Notes: a model not told the origin generated them from the sequence alone. A DNA stretch of 64,000 bases from DATLYT01 sp035574455 (GCA_035574455.1 DATLYT010000110.1:1-64000), one strand, 5' to 3'; shown: positions 19,801 to 28,171, counted from the stretch's first letter. Made by a program: numbers and translations.

Positions 19801-22536
19801 GCCCCCGTACCCGTTGTTCGTGATCGTGTTACCCTGAAAGACCTGGGGAATGGTACCATTATCCACGCCAACCCCCCATCCGTCGTTGTACTGCACGAAA
19901 CAGTTCGACACTTCGCGGAAGGCAGAGTTATTTACTGCCCGGAGTCCTTCATTTCCATTATATCGGATGAAGCTGTTCCTCGCTGTCACGTCCGATGGGC
20001 GATTCCCTTCGACATAGATGCCGTACGAAGCGTTGCTATCGATGGTGCATCCTTCAAAAGTGACTTTGCTATCCCCGATACGGATCCCCATGCTGCTTGA
20101 CCGCCGTGACACAATATTCCGGATCGGTGTCACTAAATCGACATTGTTCTCAATCCAGAGATTCCCAACATTATCCATCCCTCCGTACTTGAAGAGAACA
20201 TTACTCAGTACCGAGTTATTCACGGTGTTGATGCGCAACCGAATGTAGCGCCAGTCGTTGGGCGCTGGAGCAGAATTATCCGTTGCTGCGTTGGTTTTTC
20301 CGCCATAAGAGGCGTCACGGTAGGAGGTGAAGACGATGGGATTAGCGCTTGTGGCGTTTGCAATTAACGTCCCTTCCACGCGCCAGTACTGACCCGGGTT
20401 CATCTTGATGATGACGCCTGGTTCAATAACCAGTGTCTCCCCTGGTCGAATACCCCAACCCGCGCTGTTGTCAATCATGACATAGGTCTTCGAGGTCATG
20501 CCCGCCGGTAAAGTGGCTTTCAATGTGTCCGAGAAGCTTTCTTCAAAGCGATCGATTCTCAGCGCAAGAGCGTTATTAAAGGTATTTCCCGATATGGTGT
20601 TGCCGCTATACGTGCTGCCGACACGGCCGAACAGAGCGATAGGGTACCGATTGCCCTGAAGGACGTTATTTCTGATGACCGCCTTCGAGGTCACTATGCC
20701 TTCTTGGCCGTTGTTGAGAATCGTGTCTCCTTCAATCGTCACGATGTTATCTACATTATAGCACCAGAGACCATATGCTCCGTTATTGGCAATGCGGTTG
20801 TAGGCGAAGGTCTGAGCGCCGGTCCCGTACCACAAATAGAGTCCACCGTTGATGTTGTTCGATACGTTAGAGCTATCCATCGAAACAAGCGTTGCACTCG
20901 GTGAACCTGCGTCGGCAACAATGCCATAACTATTACCCGTAAAGGTCGATTTTCGGACGGTGAAGCGGCAACTGCCGCTGTTCGCATAAATTCCATACCG
21001 TCCATTATTGACAGCCGAGATTGCATAAAAAGTAGGGCTTGCAGATTGGATTAAAATGCCGTCGAGACTGTTTGATCCAAACGAACTGTTCGACACAGAG
21101 GCATTCGCGCCATTATAGAAAAACGCTCCGTAGTATGAACTTTGTGTACTCGTCAGGTTAGTAATGGTCGGCGTTGAGCTTTCCACGCGAACATTGCCAT
21201 TTCCGCTTGATCCGCCAAACCGGAAGAGACAGTGACTGAGCGCGCTGATGTTATTTCCACCACCCCGGAGCCAGACCATATCCCAATTCCCACGTGCAGG
21301 CAGCGTTGCACCAGCATCGCCATTCGAATCTCCACCATACGGATCGTCCTTCTCAGAAGTAAACACGATGAGGTTGGCGGAGGTACCGTTGGCAATAATC
21401 GTCCCGTCTACCGTGAGCCGCGCGGTTGCAGCAAACTTGACGATGACACCGGGGAGGATGATCAAGGTATCACCGCTTGTAACGTTAACGCTATTCTTCA
21501 CCCAGAAAACACCACTGCTCCAGGTCGTTGTCGTTGTGATGTTGGCCGTAATGTTCGTAACAGGCAGCGGCGTCGCGAGGATAACCCATGGTTGAAAATC
21601 GACATTATCGCTTACGCGATCGCCAAGTCCTGTCGGATTCGTGCCGGGATGATACGGACCCAGTTCGCTCCCCCAATAATTGTTCCGAGCCAAGACCGTA
21701 GTTGTGGTACTCGTATTGAGAAATCCCCAGGTGACGTTGTTGCGGATCGTGTCCTGTGAAATCGTCGGTTGTGTAGAACCCACCTGTGTGAACTGAATAC
21801 CGATGTTGTTATAGCGAATATTATTGCGCTGAACGGTCGGAGAAGCGCTGCCGTCGATGAAGATACCGATACCGTTCGAATCGATTCGACTGTTCGTAAT
21901 GGTCGGGGAAGAGTTAATCGGGACGCGTACTCCGCCTGCGGTATTCTGGATAACGGTACACGAATCGACGATGAAGTTCGAGAGGAGGTCACTGTACACG
22001 CCATAGCCGCTGTTTTGTTGAAAGGTCGAATTGGAAATACGAGGCGATGAGGCACGTGTATTAACGCCATGGCCGGCATTCGAGCGAAAGAGCACGTAGG
22101 AGAGGCCGATATTCGGGGCGCCTGTTTTATAGAACATCCCCGCGGCGTTCGTGCCGCCCCCTGCATACTCCACGACGCAATGCTGGAGGGCGGAGTTGAC
22201 GTCGGCGGTACTTTGAAGCTCAACGCCATTCCAGCTCCCCGGCGTAGGAGAACCAAGGTTGGAGGTGAAGACGATAGGGTTTCCGGATGTGCCCAGGGCA
22301 ACGATTTTTCCTGCAATCACAAGCATCTTCCCCGCATTGAACTTCACGGTCGTGCCGGGCTGGATCGTGAGGGTTCGCCCAGAGGGGACGTACACCGAAT
22401 CCGCGATGACGGTACCCGCGGTCCACGTCGTATCCGATGCAATGGCGCCTGAGATGGGTGTTTGCCCAAAACTCCAGAGTGGGATGAGTGTGGAGATAGT
22501 GAACCCCAGTGCTCCCTTCAAGAGTCTGTTATGCAT
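16882..22536 (-). CDS. Giant right-handed beta-helix protein with type I dockerin and T9SS sorting domain
   Basis: An 1884-residue exported protein. The signal peptide is followed by about 1550 residues of right-handed parallel beta-helix arranged as five modules. Each module begins with a segment like TLxIxPGxxxKF, xGTLxAxGTSxNPIVFTS and ends with FRYGG; between modules are short NS/NG-rich coils (for example NNGYGGIY). Residues about 1587-1652 form a type I dockerin with two calcium-loop repeats (DVSQNGTISAFD and DVSGDGTVTAFD). A cohesin-fold-like domain follows (about 1655-1785), then a T9SS type A sorting domain (LLQNYPNPFNPSTTL to KKMILVK). The beta-helix part resembles NosD and polysaccharide-lyase folds, but I cannot identify catalytic residues, so enzymatic activity is open. 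It is the first gene of an apparent two-gene unit with the cohesin protein downstream. Confidence 0.9.
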   Translation of the reverse strand: MHNRLLKGALGFTISTLIPLWSFGQTPISGAIASDTTWTAGTVIADSVYVPSGRTLTIQPGTTVKFNAGKMLVIAGKIVALGTSGNPIVFTSNLGSPTPGSWNGVELQSTADVNSALQHCVVEYAGGGTNAAGMFYKTGAPNIGLSYVLFRSNAGHGVNTRASSPRISNSTFQQNSGYGVYSDLLSNFIVDSCTVIQNTAGGVRVPINSSPTITNSRIDSNGIGIFIDGSASPTVQRNNIRYNNIGIQFTQVGSTQPTISQDTIRNNVTWGFLNTSTTTTVLARNNYWGSELGPYHPGTNPTGLGDRVSDNVDFQPWVILATPLPVTNITANITTTTTWSSGVFWVKNSVNVTSGDTLIILPGVIVKFAATARLTVDGTIIANGTSANLIVFTSEKDDPYGGDSNGDAGATLPARGNWDMVWLRGGGNNISALSHCLFRFGGSSGNGNVRVESSTPTITNLTSTQSSYYGAFFYNGANASVSNSSFGSNSLDGILIQSASPTFYAISAVNNGRYGIYANSGSCRFTVRKSTFTGNSYGIVADAGSPSATLVSMDSSNVSNNINGGLYLWYGTGAQTFAYNRIANNGAYGLWCYNVDNIVTIEGDTILNNGQEGIVTSKAVIRNNVLQGNRYPIALFGRVGSTYSGNTISGNTFNNALALRIDRFEESFSDTLKATLPAGMTSKTYVMIDNSAGWGIRPGETLVIEPGVIIKMNPGQYWRVEGTLIANATSANPIVFTSYRDASYGGKTNAATDNSAPAPNDWRYIRLRINTVNNSVLSNVLFKYGGMDNVGNLWIENNVDLVTPIRNIVSRRSSSMGIRIGDSKVTFEGCTIDSNASYGIYVEGNRPSDVTARNSFIRYNGNEGLRAVNNSAFREVSNCFVQYNDGWGVGVDNGTIPQVFQGNTITNNGYGGIYNNSTVIATDLNYIGNTVSDHSGEGVLSSRARFIDNAIQRNRYPLAVWRRLGNIYTDNNGNDGNVISGNTYNNAIAVWDGPISDTLSVRFPAAITSRTYVAIYDIQVSNGTTLVIEPGVIMKFQQIPTNNWQTFDLYGTLKAEGTPGNPIIFTSWRDSTAGGKTTAVNDYVPPAPGDWYYLAFRDGSENSRIRHCQFRYGGRDNVQTVYIYRNHGSMVFSNNLVRRSMAAGIVIDNTPITIDSTTVDSSNTHGIRAYDRVSTNITLRHSKLLYNGRTAGAYGLWVEGQAKIAVMTNCEIVGNNGTGVYVENNTVPFSVISNLVSNNNGHGLYLVARNDAIDTLLIVADTKIRNNVITGLFSSRAYVVDDSITGNRYAIGAVGQISLAGTGTANGNVYQNVLISGNTYNDVLVTEETVFGLLGASFPPGYTSKVVAVRGGLFVPNGATLTIAPGTVIKFPREYVGGAAGGDGRFRVDGVLKSEGTSASKIVFTSWKDDSFGGDTNGDANATVPGPADWDMLYLNGASNNATHIFNTIVRYGGRTGNGNIRLDGTTAPIDSSGSSFSSNYGLYLLNSSPALSANEIHNNPTGILTQGSSNPVLRFNNIRDNSTYGFNNNTNITIDAINNYWGAASGPFVNQGTDQNLTGTGNRILLNPGAVTYRPFLTARSGILIGDVSQNGTISAFDAALVLQSVVSLYTLSPSQTIAADVSGDGTVTAFDASLILRYVVGLITGFPAGKLVGNETTAAFEFRTARPVADELHLTLRVDGSIPIYSTEIHLAYDSTQLAPVEVRKTVLSDSMMLFHNFQSLVARVALAGTVPTSNEGDLVTIVFKVKQQAPAFSLTFTRFLLNETNLTSQTGPVVVNVEQRREIPTTFELLQNYPNPFNPSTTLEYHLPVQSRVTLRVYDMLGQQIQTLVASEQPAGVYRVNWDGRNAAGHAVSSGVYFYRIDAVADDRWTYAASKKMILVK

Positions 22537-23038
22537 ATCAGCCTACCTTTCTTCAACAAGAAGACTTGGCGATGCTTGAACTGCTACAGTATACGAATAG
22601 AGAGCTCGTTGACGGAAGAAGTTGCCGTGATGCACGCACCCGTGCTGAGTAGATGTCGAGAGGAAGGATGAGACGGAGCCATTCCCCCGTGGCCTGCATC
22701 GGATGTCAATTGTCCGCGATGCTATCCGTGTGCTTATCGAAAGAAGTGTTCTGCTCTGCGCGCAGGTCTGCCGAGGTCAGAAATAGCGCAATCCTCGAAT
22801 GACATTTTTCAGGAAATATCGACGATTGAGGATACATGAGATGCCTTCGAGACCGAGGGGAGTCCTGACGGCCTGGTCGGTTACGAGCGAACGTTACTGA
22901 TCCCCCAATCAAAAATCAAGTCCCTTTTGGTTAAGAGATTGTCATAGAAGGTCGAGGTTGACCTAGAGCACAGGGAAGGTCGTAAACCACATTCTTGAAA
23001 AAAGCATTTCAAGAGAGATTGTTTTCACAAGTGGGCTA
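22537..23038. other. Intergenic region without recognisable gene
   Basis: A 502-base stretch between the outer-membrane barrel gene and the beta-helix gene. It holds only short spurious frames lacking coding character. It presumably carries the promoter of the giant beta-helix gene. One TTGACA occurs on the minus strand near 22702-22707, but without a matching -10 hexamer. Confidence 0.45.
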
Positions 23039-23875
23039 TTACCACCCAAATGCATAACTAAGCGCAAAGGTAGCGAGAAATTGAGTCTTATGCGTTGAAA
23101 GCTCAGATTTCGGTGCATAGAGGAAATAGGGGTTAAACGTCAAGGATAGTTTCTGGCTCAGAGAATAAACCGCAATGAGATGGAAGCTTACACTGCTCAA
23201 GCCGGTCACCGAAACTGTCGTAGCGGCAGTTCCGGCCTTGGGTAAGGCCTTGCCACTTTGACCTTTATTCTTGGCAAGAGTCGCCAACACCTCCTGTGAC
23301 ATCCAGGTTGCTTGGATGAGCGGAACGAAGGTAAGGTCGCCTAAGTTTTTCACGGTGGAAACGTTCATCCCGAAGTATCTGGCACCATTCGTCCCGTCAT
23401 TTGCCCCAAAGAACGTGTCGTAGGAAAGGCCGACACTCACGATGTCGAAATCGGCATCAAGGGAAAATGAAAGGGAGTTCGAAAGTGAAGAGAGAATGCT
23501 GACGGTGTCGCTCTGATACTCGAAATGTGAAACCTCTGCCCCCAGCGTGAGCCAATCGGAAAAGGTGCGCTCGTATTCCAGTGCAATGGACCATTGCTGA
23601 AATCTCCCACCGCCACCGAGTACATAGATACCATCAAGCTCAAGCCCAAACCCGCTCGCGTGTGCGAGGCTGAAGGAGGGCTGTAAGGCGGAATTCCGAT
23701 CGCTGAGCTCGATCCCATAACTCACGTACTGGCTTAGAAATCGGGTACCCAGCGTTGCATCCCATTGAGATTCCGGCTCCTCTTCTTGCGCGATGGTGGG
23801 CATTGAAACAACGATGAGAAAGACAGCAAGCATGAACACTCTTTGAGTTCTCAGGGGAATATCTGTTCTCACCAT
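23039..23875 (-). CDS. Outer-membrane beta-barrel protein, TorF-like putative porin
   Basis: A 278-residue protein with a signal peptide (residues about 12-29, ending PTIAQEEE) and alternating amphipathic strands throughout. The start WDATLGTRFLSQYVSYGIEL resembles TorF-type putative porins. The chain ends in aromatic residues (SYAFGW), the usual C-terminal signature of outer-membrane barrels. No substrate can be assigned. It stands alone between a terminator on one side and a 500-base gap on the other, and begins about 105 bases downstream of the stop of the coiled-coil protein gene. Confidence 0.7.
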   Translation of the reverse strand: MVRTDIPLRTQRVFMLAVFLIVVSMPTIAQEEEPESQWDATLGTRFLSQYVSYGIELSDRNSALQPSFSLAHASGFGLELDGIYVLGGGGRFQQWSIALEYERTFSDWLTLGAEVSHFEYQSDTVSILSSLSNSLSFSLDADFDIVSVGLSYDTFFGANDGTNGARYFGMNVSTVKNLGDLTFVPLIQATWMSQEVLATLAKNKGQSGKALPKAGTAATTVSVTGLSSVSFHLIAVYSLSQKLSLTFNPYFLYAPKSELSTHKTQFLATFALSYAFGW

Positions 23876-23902
23876 GGCTTAGTGTTGAAAGTTAATCTGC
23901 GT

Positions 23903-23944
23903 GAAAATAAAAAATCTCTGCCTCGAATACTCGAGACAGAGATT
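23903..23944 (-). terminator. Intrinsic terminator after the coiled-coil protein gene
   Basis: AATCTCTG and CAGAGATT arms with an inner CTCGA/TCGAG pairing (23913-23944) form a strong hairpin. It is followed on the minus strand by TTTTTTATTTT. It lies directly downstream of the 23981-24448 gene. Confidence 0.85.
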
Positions 23945-23980
23945 GTGAACATCATCATCGTCGGAAAGGCCAAGACCGAA

Positions 23981-24448
23981 TCAACGATTATTCTTCTTTT
24001 CAGCCTGAGCTGCTTTCTTTGCCGCCTTCTTCGCGCTCTTCGCAGCGCTCTTTGCTTCCTTTTCAGCGGCTTTCTCTGCAGCCTGCTGAGCCTGCTGTTC
24101 TTTCTTCTCCGCCTGCTCTAACTTCTTTGCGGCCTGTTCGGTCTTGCCTTTCTCCAGCATTTTCTCAGCTTGCTCACGTTTCTTCTCCGCTTGCTCCATC
24201 TTCTTTTCTGCTTGCTTCTCGTGAGCCTGCTGTTTGGCTTCCTGCTTCGCTTCTTTCTTCTCCATGTTTTGCGCTTTCATTTCCATACCCTTCTGAGCAT
24301 TGGGAGAAGGCGTGGCAGGTACAGCTTTCTGCTGTTCAGCCTCCTTCGGCGGAGTTGCCGGAGTCGCAGGCTGAGCTTTACTCTTGTCTTGGGCGAGCGC
24401 AAGACTCGAGATTAGCAATGCAATCACCAACATCACGAGTTTCTTCAT
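23981..24448 (-). CDS. Exported Ala/Lys/Glu/Gln-rich coiled-coil protein
   Basis: 155 residues from the ATG at 24446-24448, chosen because AGGAGG lies seven bases upstream and a clean signal peptide follows (MKKLVMLVIALLISSLALAQ). The frame extends 14 codons further upstream without ribosome-binding support. The mature part starts with a Pro/Thr-rich segment (residues about 24-52). It then becomes an uninterrupted charged helix of K, E, Q and A with heptad-like repeats (QAEKKMEQAEKKREQAEKML), predicted to be a periplasmic or envelope coiled coil. It has no recognised domain. A candidate promoter upstream and a strong terminator downstream suggest that it is transcribed alone. Confidence 0.75.
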   Translation of the reverse strand: MKKLVMLVIALLISSLALAQDKSKAQPATPATPPKEAEQQKAVPATPSPNAQKGMEMKAQNMEKKEAKQEAKQQAHEKQAEKKMEQAEKKREQAEKMLEKGKTEQAAKKLEQAEKKEQQAQQAAEKAAEKEAKSAAKSAKKAAKKAAQAEKKNNR

Positions 24449-24490
24449 AGCGAACCCTCCTGAAAAAGTAAGTAAACGATGAACTATCAT

Positions 24491-24520
24491 TAAGTAACCC
24501 TAACGCACCGAAAAAGTCAA
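24491..24520 (-). promoter_or_regulatory. Candidate sigma70 promoter of the coiled-coil protein gene
   Basis: Minus-strand TTGACT (24515-24520) and TACTTA (24491-24496) are spaced 18 bases apart, about 40 bases before the start codon. The -10 match is only moderate. Confidence 0.4.
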
Positions 24521-24578
24521 GCCCCCTGCCTCCTTTGACCCGCAATCGCAGGACAGTTGTGGCGCATATCACACAAAA

Positions 24579-25094
24579 TTACTTTGCAGCGGCCACGACC
24601 TTCTCTTGTCGAGCAGTAAACGCCGTGAGTTCAAACAACCCGAACATCGCCGCGGTAAACGCCAGGTCTCCCACCACGCTGTTTTGGAAGAACGGAATGG
24701 CTGCGACGTAACAGGCCACGAGGCCCTCCCACGTTTTTGGGTACATCGTTCCGTTCAGCCAGACGGCGAAATTCGTTACGATAAAAAAGAGCACTGAACT
24801 GGCGAGCGCGGCGCCCACAATCGGCAACGGACGCTTGTGCGAGCGAAGCCAAAGCCCGATGAAGCCTGTTGCGATGAAGCATCCGTAGACCCACACCATG
24901 CCATCATGGAAGCCGATGAAGTAGTCGCTGATGAGCATTGCGGCAAGCGGGATGATGAATGCATAACGCTTGTCCAGATAGACCGCGGAACTCAATGCAA
25001 TCGCCGCGATGGGGGTAAAGTTCGGCGGATGTGGCAACAACCGCGCCAACGCAGCGGCGAGAACCAATCCAAATCCAAAGATGAGATGTTTCAT
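24579..25094 (-). CDS. Small integral membrane protein (DUF6580-like) in the B12 operon
   Basis: 171 residues from the ATG at 25092-25094, which has AGGAGG seven bases upstream. The ATG overlaps the stop of the preceding gene by ATGA, a sign of translational coupling. It has about five hydrophobic helices with short loops (MKHLIFGFGLVLAAALARL, NFTPIAAIAL, FIIPLAAMLISDYFIGFHDG, SSVLFFIVTNFAVWL). The layout recalls ECF-transporter substrate-binding components, and to me it resembles the DUF6580 family. As the third gene under a cobalamin riboswitch it is a candidate for uptake of a corrinoid, cobalt or a corrinoid precursor across the inner membrane. No ATPase or EcfT partner is nearby. The function is inferred only from context. 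Confidence 0.75.
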   Translation of the reverse strand: MKHLIFGFGLVLAAALARLLPHPPNFTPIAAIALSSAVYLDKRYAFIIPLAAMLISDYFIGFHDGMVWVYGCFIATGFIGLWLRSHKRPLPIVGAALASSVLFFIVTNFAVWLNGTMYPKTWEGLVACYVAAIPFFQNSVVGDLAFTAAMFGLFELTAFTARQEKVVAAAK

Positions 25095-25783
25095 ACGACA
25101 ACCTCCTGTGTGATAGGTGATGATTGAAGAACAGACCACTCTTGAATATCCAGGCCAACGTATGAATCGTACGCCTGTTTCTTCCAACGCTCGACCTGCA
25201 ATTGCCCTTTCATCGCCGGGCTCTGAACAACCAGCGTGTGGTATTCTCCATGCTCTCCGAGAAGGTCAAGCCCCTTCGACCGGAGTTCATTGTGAAATTC
25301 ATGATCCACCGCTTGCCCCAACCATCGTTCATGAAGCTTGCCGGTTTCCACCGCGACAATCAAACTTCGGAACTGATGCTGCTTCTCCAGAATCACTTCC
25401 GTCGACCATCCCCACAGCGGAAAAACCGGCGTTACGCCACACTCGTTGCAGACCCGTTCATTCCATACGCGGTGTTCCTCTAAATGGATATCGCCGAAGA
25501 TTGCATAGTTGATTTTCTGAGGAGCAAGACTCTGCATGATGGCGCGCAGCCGCTGTTCATATTCCTCGCGGCCCACATACACCTCCTGCAAGTACACTCC
25601 TGCAAGCCGAGCCTGGTCGCGAAGGACCCGCGGGGGTAGTCGATGCGAGAGCGAGGAACGCGTACGGGCATCAAAGAACGTCAACGCGAGGGCGATGTCG
25701 TACCCTTGAGACTGCGCTTCCATGAACGCCAGGTGGCTGTCTTTTCCACCGCTCCAAAGACAAAATGCTCGTTTGGCTTCCAT
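25091..25783 (-). CDS. PP-loop ATPase of the Dph6 (diphthine-ammonia ligase)-like family
   Basis: 230 residues. The N-terminus has the PP-loop SGGKDSHLAF (residues 11-20) of ATP-pyrophosphatases that adenylate a substrate carboxyl or amide. Further motifs such as FGDIHLEEHR and GEHGEYHTLV match the Dph6/ATP_bind_4 family. Bacteria lack diphthamide, so the true substrate here is different. Its place, three bases downstream of the btuB-like gene and overlapping the membrane-protein gene by ATGA, under one cobalamin riboswitch, points to corrinoid processing, for example amidation or side-chain chemistry. That is an inference from context only. Confidence 0.88.
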   Translation of the reverse strand: MEAKRAFCLWSGGKDSHLAFMEAQSQGYDIALALTFFDARTRSSLSHRLPPRVLRDQARLAGVYLQEVYVGREEYEQRLRAIMQSLAPQKINYAIFGDIHLEEHRVWNERVCNECGVTPVFPLWGWSTEVILEKQHQFRSLIVAVETGKLHERWLGQAVDHEFHNELRSKGLDLLGEHGEYHTLVVQSPAMKGQLQVERWKKQAYDSYVGLDIQEWSVLQSSPITQEVVV

Positions 25784-25786
25784 ATG

Positions 25787-27982
25787 TTAAAATGTATGAT
25801 TCAACAGGTACCGAGCACTCACAAAGAATCCCCGCCCGCGTGTCGTAAAGCCGTTGATCTCAAGATACTTGGTATTGAAGACATTTTCCACGCGTGCGGA
25901 AATCGACAGCTGGTCGCTCACCGCATAGTTCTGCACGAAGTCAACCACCGTGTAGGCATCGACAGGACGCGTTCCGAGCGCACCGTAGGGACCGCGCTGG
26001 GCATCGTAGTACACATCCGGCCTTGCACCAGCATGGCGTAGGGCGAGTCGGGACATGAACTCCTCCGTTGGATGAAAGGTCACAACCAGATTAGCGGTAT
26101 TCGGCCTTCGGACGAGCTCCGCAGTTTCAACCGTACGAGTTAAGAACGCGCCGTTACTATAGAGCTGCACATGATGGCCTTGAGTCTTTTGCCGATCCAG
26201 GTTGCTCGGGTCATACCGGAGCTTTCCGGACACGAGGCTGAAGTTGCTGGAAAGCGACCAGACGTCGTTCAACCTTGCGTGAAGCGTGAATTCAAACCCG
26301 TCCGTTGTTTGCCTGCCGAGGTTGAGGTAGGTGTCGCCGCGGAAGTCATTCCGGCGAAAATCCGAGCCGAGCATCTCGATGGGAATATTTTGATTCCAGA
26401 GGTACACGTATTCGATGCTGTTGTTCACAACGGTGTGGAAGTAACTGGTGGTCATGCCAACGTCTTCACTCAGATCGATTTTCATTCCCAGTTCATACGA
26501 CGAAGAAGATTCAGGCTGTAAGGCGTTGTTCCCGCGGGTGATGCCGGAAGAGAAATCCCGGTCGGGCGCGTAGAGTTGATACAGCGATGGAGCACTGAAA
26601 CCCATCGAGTACGACGCATACACCAGTCCGTGTTCGCTGACGCGGTAAGACGGATTCAGCTCCACACTGCGGTGATAGCCGAACGCATTGTGATGGGTCA
26701 GTCGAGCTCCAAGGCCGAGATTCCATTTCTGGAGTGCAGGATGGAACAACCCTCCCTTCATATCAAACCGTCCGAAAAGATGTTTGACGGTCGCTTTCAG
26801 TCCCAGCGTATCGAGGTTTGTGGAAAATTCGAAGGGTCCGAAGATCGAGTTGGAGAAGAAATACGACTGCGAGCTCATGGTCTCCGCGTAGACTCCGCCG
26901 CCGAGAACGACCTCGAAGCGCGGATCCTGAACCACCGCCTGCACCTCGTGGGTGCTCATCGTGCCGGACCAGGCGTTTCGAGAATAGGTTTGGTCAGTTT
27001 TCCCGCTCGCGTCGACGACCGAAGAATCATCAACCGCCGTCCGCTTCATCTCCGAATATCCCCCGAGGAACTTCAAACGAAATCGGTCGCTGAACCGATA
27101 GGAGGCACCGTAGGTGTACAGATAGCGAGAAAAATCCAACTTGGCGTTGTCATCGTCCCGGTAAGCCGCTTTGTCGATATCCTTCTCCTGGCGATGCCGT
27201 TTGAAGGCAACGTATGCATCCACCTCACGGTTGACAAATCCAACTTTACCGTAAAGATCCAGAGCATCCATTCCGTCCTTGTCGCGATTCTTGAAGGCAG
27301 ACATCCGGCTCACGGTGTCGACGGTCGCATCGAGGCCGCGAACCCGATTGTTCACCGCTTCGAAGTTCGTGTAGAACCCGGATGCTGTCGTCGCGTTGAC
27401 AAACAGCTGCTGGCCAAAAAGCGATGTGCCGGATCCAAACGTTCCCGTCCAGATGTCTGCGTCGGCGTGAAGCCCCGGCGTCCATTGCTTGCGGGTGATC
27501 AGGTTGACCACACCGCCGACTGCTGACGAGCCGTAGAGTGTGCTGTGCGATCCGCGAACGATCTCGATGCGGTCAAAGCCAAACGGCAACAGCTCCGAGA
27601 GATCAAGGGCATTGTTCACACCCGACGGGTCGGTGATCCGCACATCATCGACAACGACCGCCGTTTGGTGACTCCCTGCCCCGCGCAGAAAGAGACTCTG
27701 TTGCGCGCCAAAGTTCTGGCCTGTTCCGACAATATACAAACCTTCTTTTTGAGAAATCGCTTCTGCTACGCTGTGGTACACCGAACGCTTGACCTCATCG
27801 CCAAACAACACGCTCACACTGCGGCCTACCGTGCGCGGATCTCGTTCCGTGCGCGTCGCGGTAACAACGACTTCGGGCAACCGGTAGGTTCTTACCGTAT
27901 CTGGTGATACTGCTGGTTCCTGGGCACGTCCCTCAACCAGGATGAGGGCGCTGACAACCACGAGAAGTACAATGCTCTTCAT
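25787..27982 (-). CDS. btuB: TonB-dependent outer-membrane cobalamin receptor, BtuB-like
   Basis: 731 residues from the ATG at 27980-27982 (GGAGG upstream, signal peptide MKSIVLLVVVSALILVEGRA). The open frame extends upstream into the riboswitch and those codons are not translated. After a TonB-box-like VVVTATRTERD (about residues 35-45) comes the plug domain (FLRGAGSHQTAVVVDDVRI, IEIVRGSHSTLYGSSAVGGVVNL). A 22-strand type barrel follows, ending in Phe (RYLLNHTF). The riboswitch directly upstream makes cobalamin or a related corrinoid the most likely ligand. It is the first gene of a three-gene operon with the PP-loop ATPase and the small membrane protein. Confidence 0.92.
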   Translation of the reverse strand: MKSIVLLVVVSALILVEGRAQEPAVSPDTVRTYRLPEVVVTATRTERDPRTVGRSVSVLFGDEVKRSVYHSVAEAISQKEGLYIVGTGQNFGAQQSLFLRGAGSHQTAVVVDDVRITDPSGVNNALDLSELLPFGFDRIEIVRGSHSTLYGSSAVGGVVNLITRKQWTPGLHADADIWTGTFGSGTSLFGQQLFVNATTASGFYTNFEAVNNRVRGLDATVDTVSRMSAFKNRDKDGMDALDLYGKVGFVNREVDAYVAFKRHRQEKDIDKAAYRDDDNAKLDFSRYLYTYGASYRFSDRFRLKFLGGYSEMKRTAVDDSSVVDASGKTDQTYSRNAWSGTMSTHEVQAVVQDPRFEVVLGGGVYAETMSSQSYFFSNSIFGPFEFSTNLDTLGLKATVKHLFGRFDMKGGLFHPALQKWNLGLGARLTHHNAFGYHRSVELNPSYRVSEHGLVYASYSMGFSAPSLYQLYAPDRDFSSGITRGNNALQPESSSSYELGMKIDLSEDVGMTTSYFHTVVNNSIEYVYLWNQNIPIEMLGSDFRRNDFRGDTYLNLGRQTTDGFEFTLHARLNDVWSLSSNFSLVSGKLRYDPSNLDRQKTQGHHVQLYSNGAFLTRTVETAELVRRPNTANLVVTFHPTEEFMSRLALRHAGARPDVYYDAQRGPYGALGTRPVDAYTVVDFVQNYAVSDQLSISARVENVFNTKYLEINGFTTRGRGFFVSARYLLNHTF

Positions 27983-28055
27983 ACAACCTCCGATAAATGA
28001 TGGGTTGAACATTGGTACTTCGCGTGAACGATGGTTTGACTCCACTATGCTCTCC

Positions 28056-28091
28056 AACAAAAAGCCCCAACCTTCCGAAGAAGATTGGGGC
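28056..28091 (-). terminator. Riboswitch-associated intrinsic terminator
   Basis: GCCCCAA plus a C-rich arm pairs across TTCG with its complement (28064-28091), giving a 12-bp stem with one G-U pair. On the minus strand it is followed by TTTTTG. It lies between the aptamer and the btuB start codon, so the riboswitch probably acts by transcription attenuation. Confidence 0.9.
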
Positions 28092-28171
28092 AAGACTCGT
28101 GCAGAATGAGAATCAGCCACCTTCCCGCGAAGGCTTTCTGAAGATACATCGGCATGATTGAGCCGCCGATG

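Noticed and set aside
16882..22536. Repetitive sequence resembling a CRISPR array
   Set aside because: The repeats are degenerate protein-level repeats of one coding sequence; there is no constant DNA repeat with unique spacers and no cas gene.
22702..22707. TTGACA as promoter of the beta-helix gene
   Set aside because: No acceptable -10 hexamer lies 16-18 bases away.
22706..22912. Minus-strand 68-codon frame in the 22.5-23.0 kb gap
   Set aside because: It has no Shine-Dalgarno, atypical codon use and no recognisable motif.
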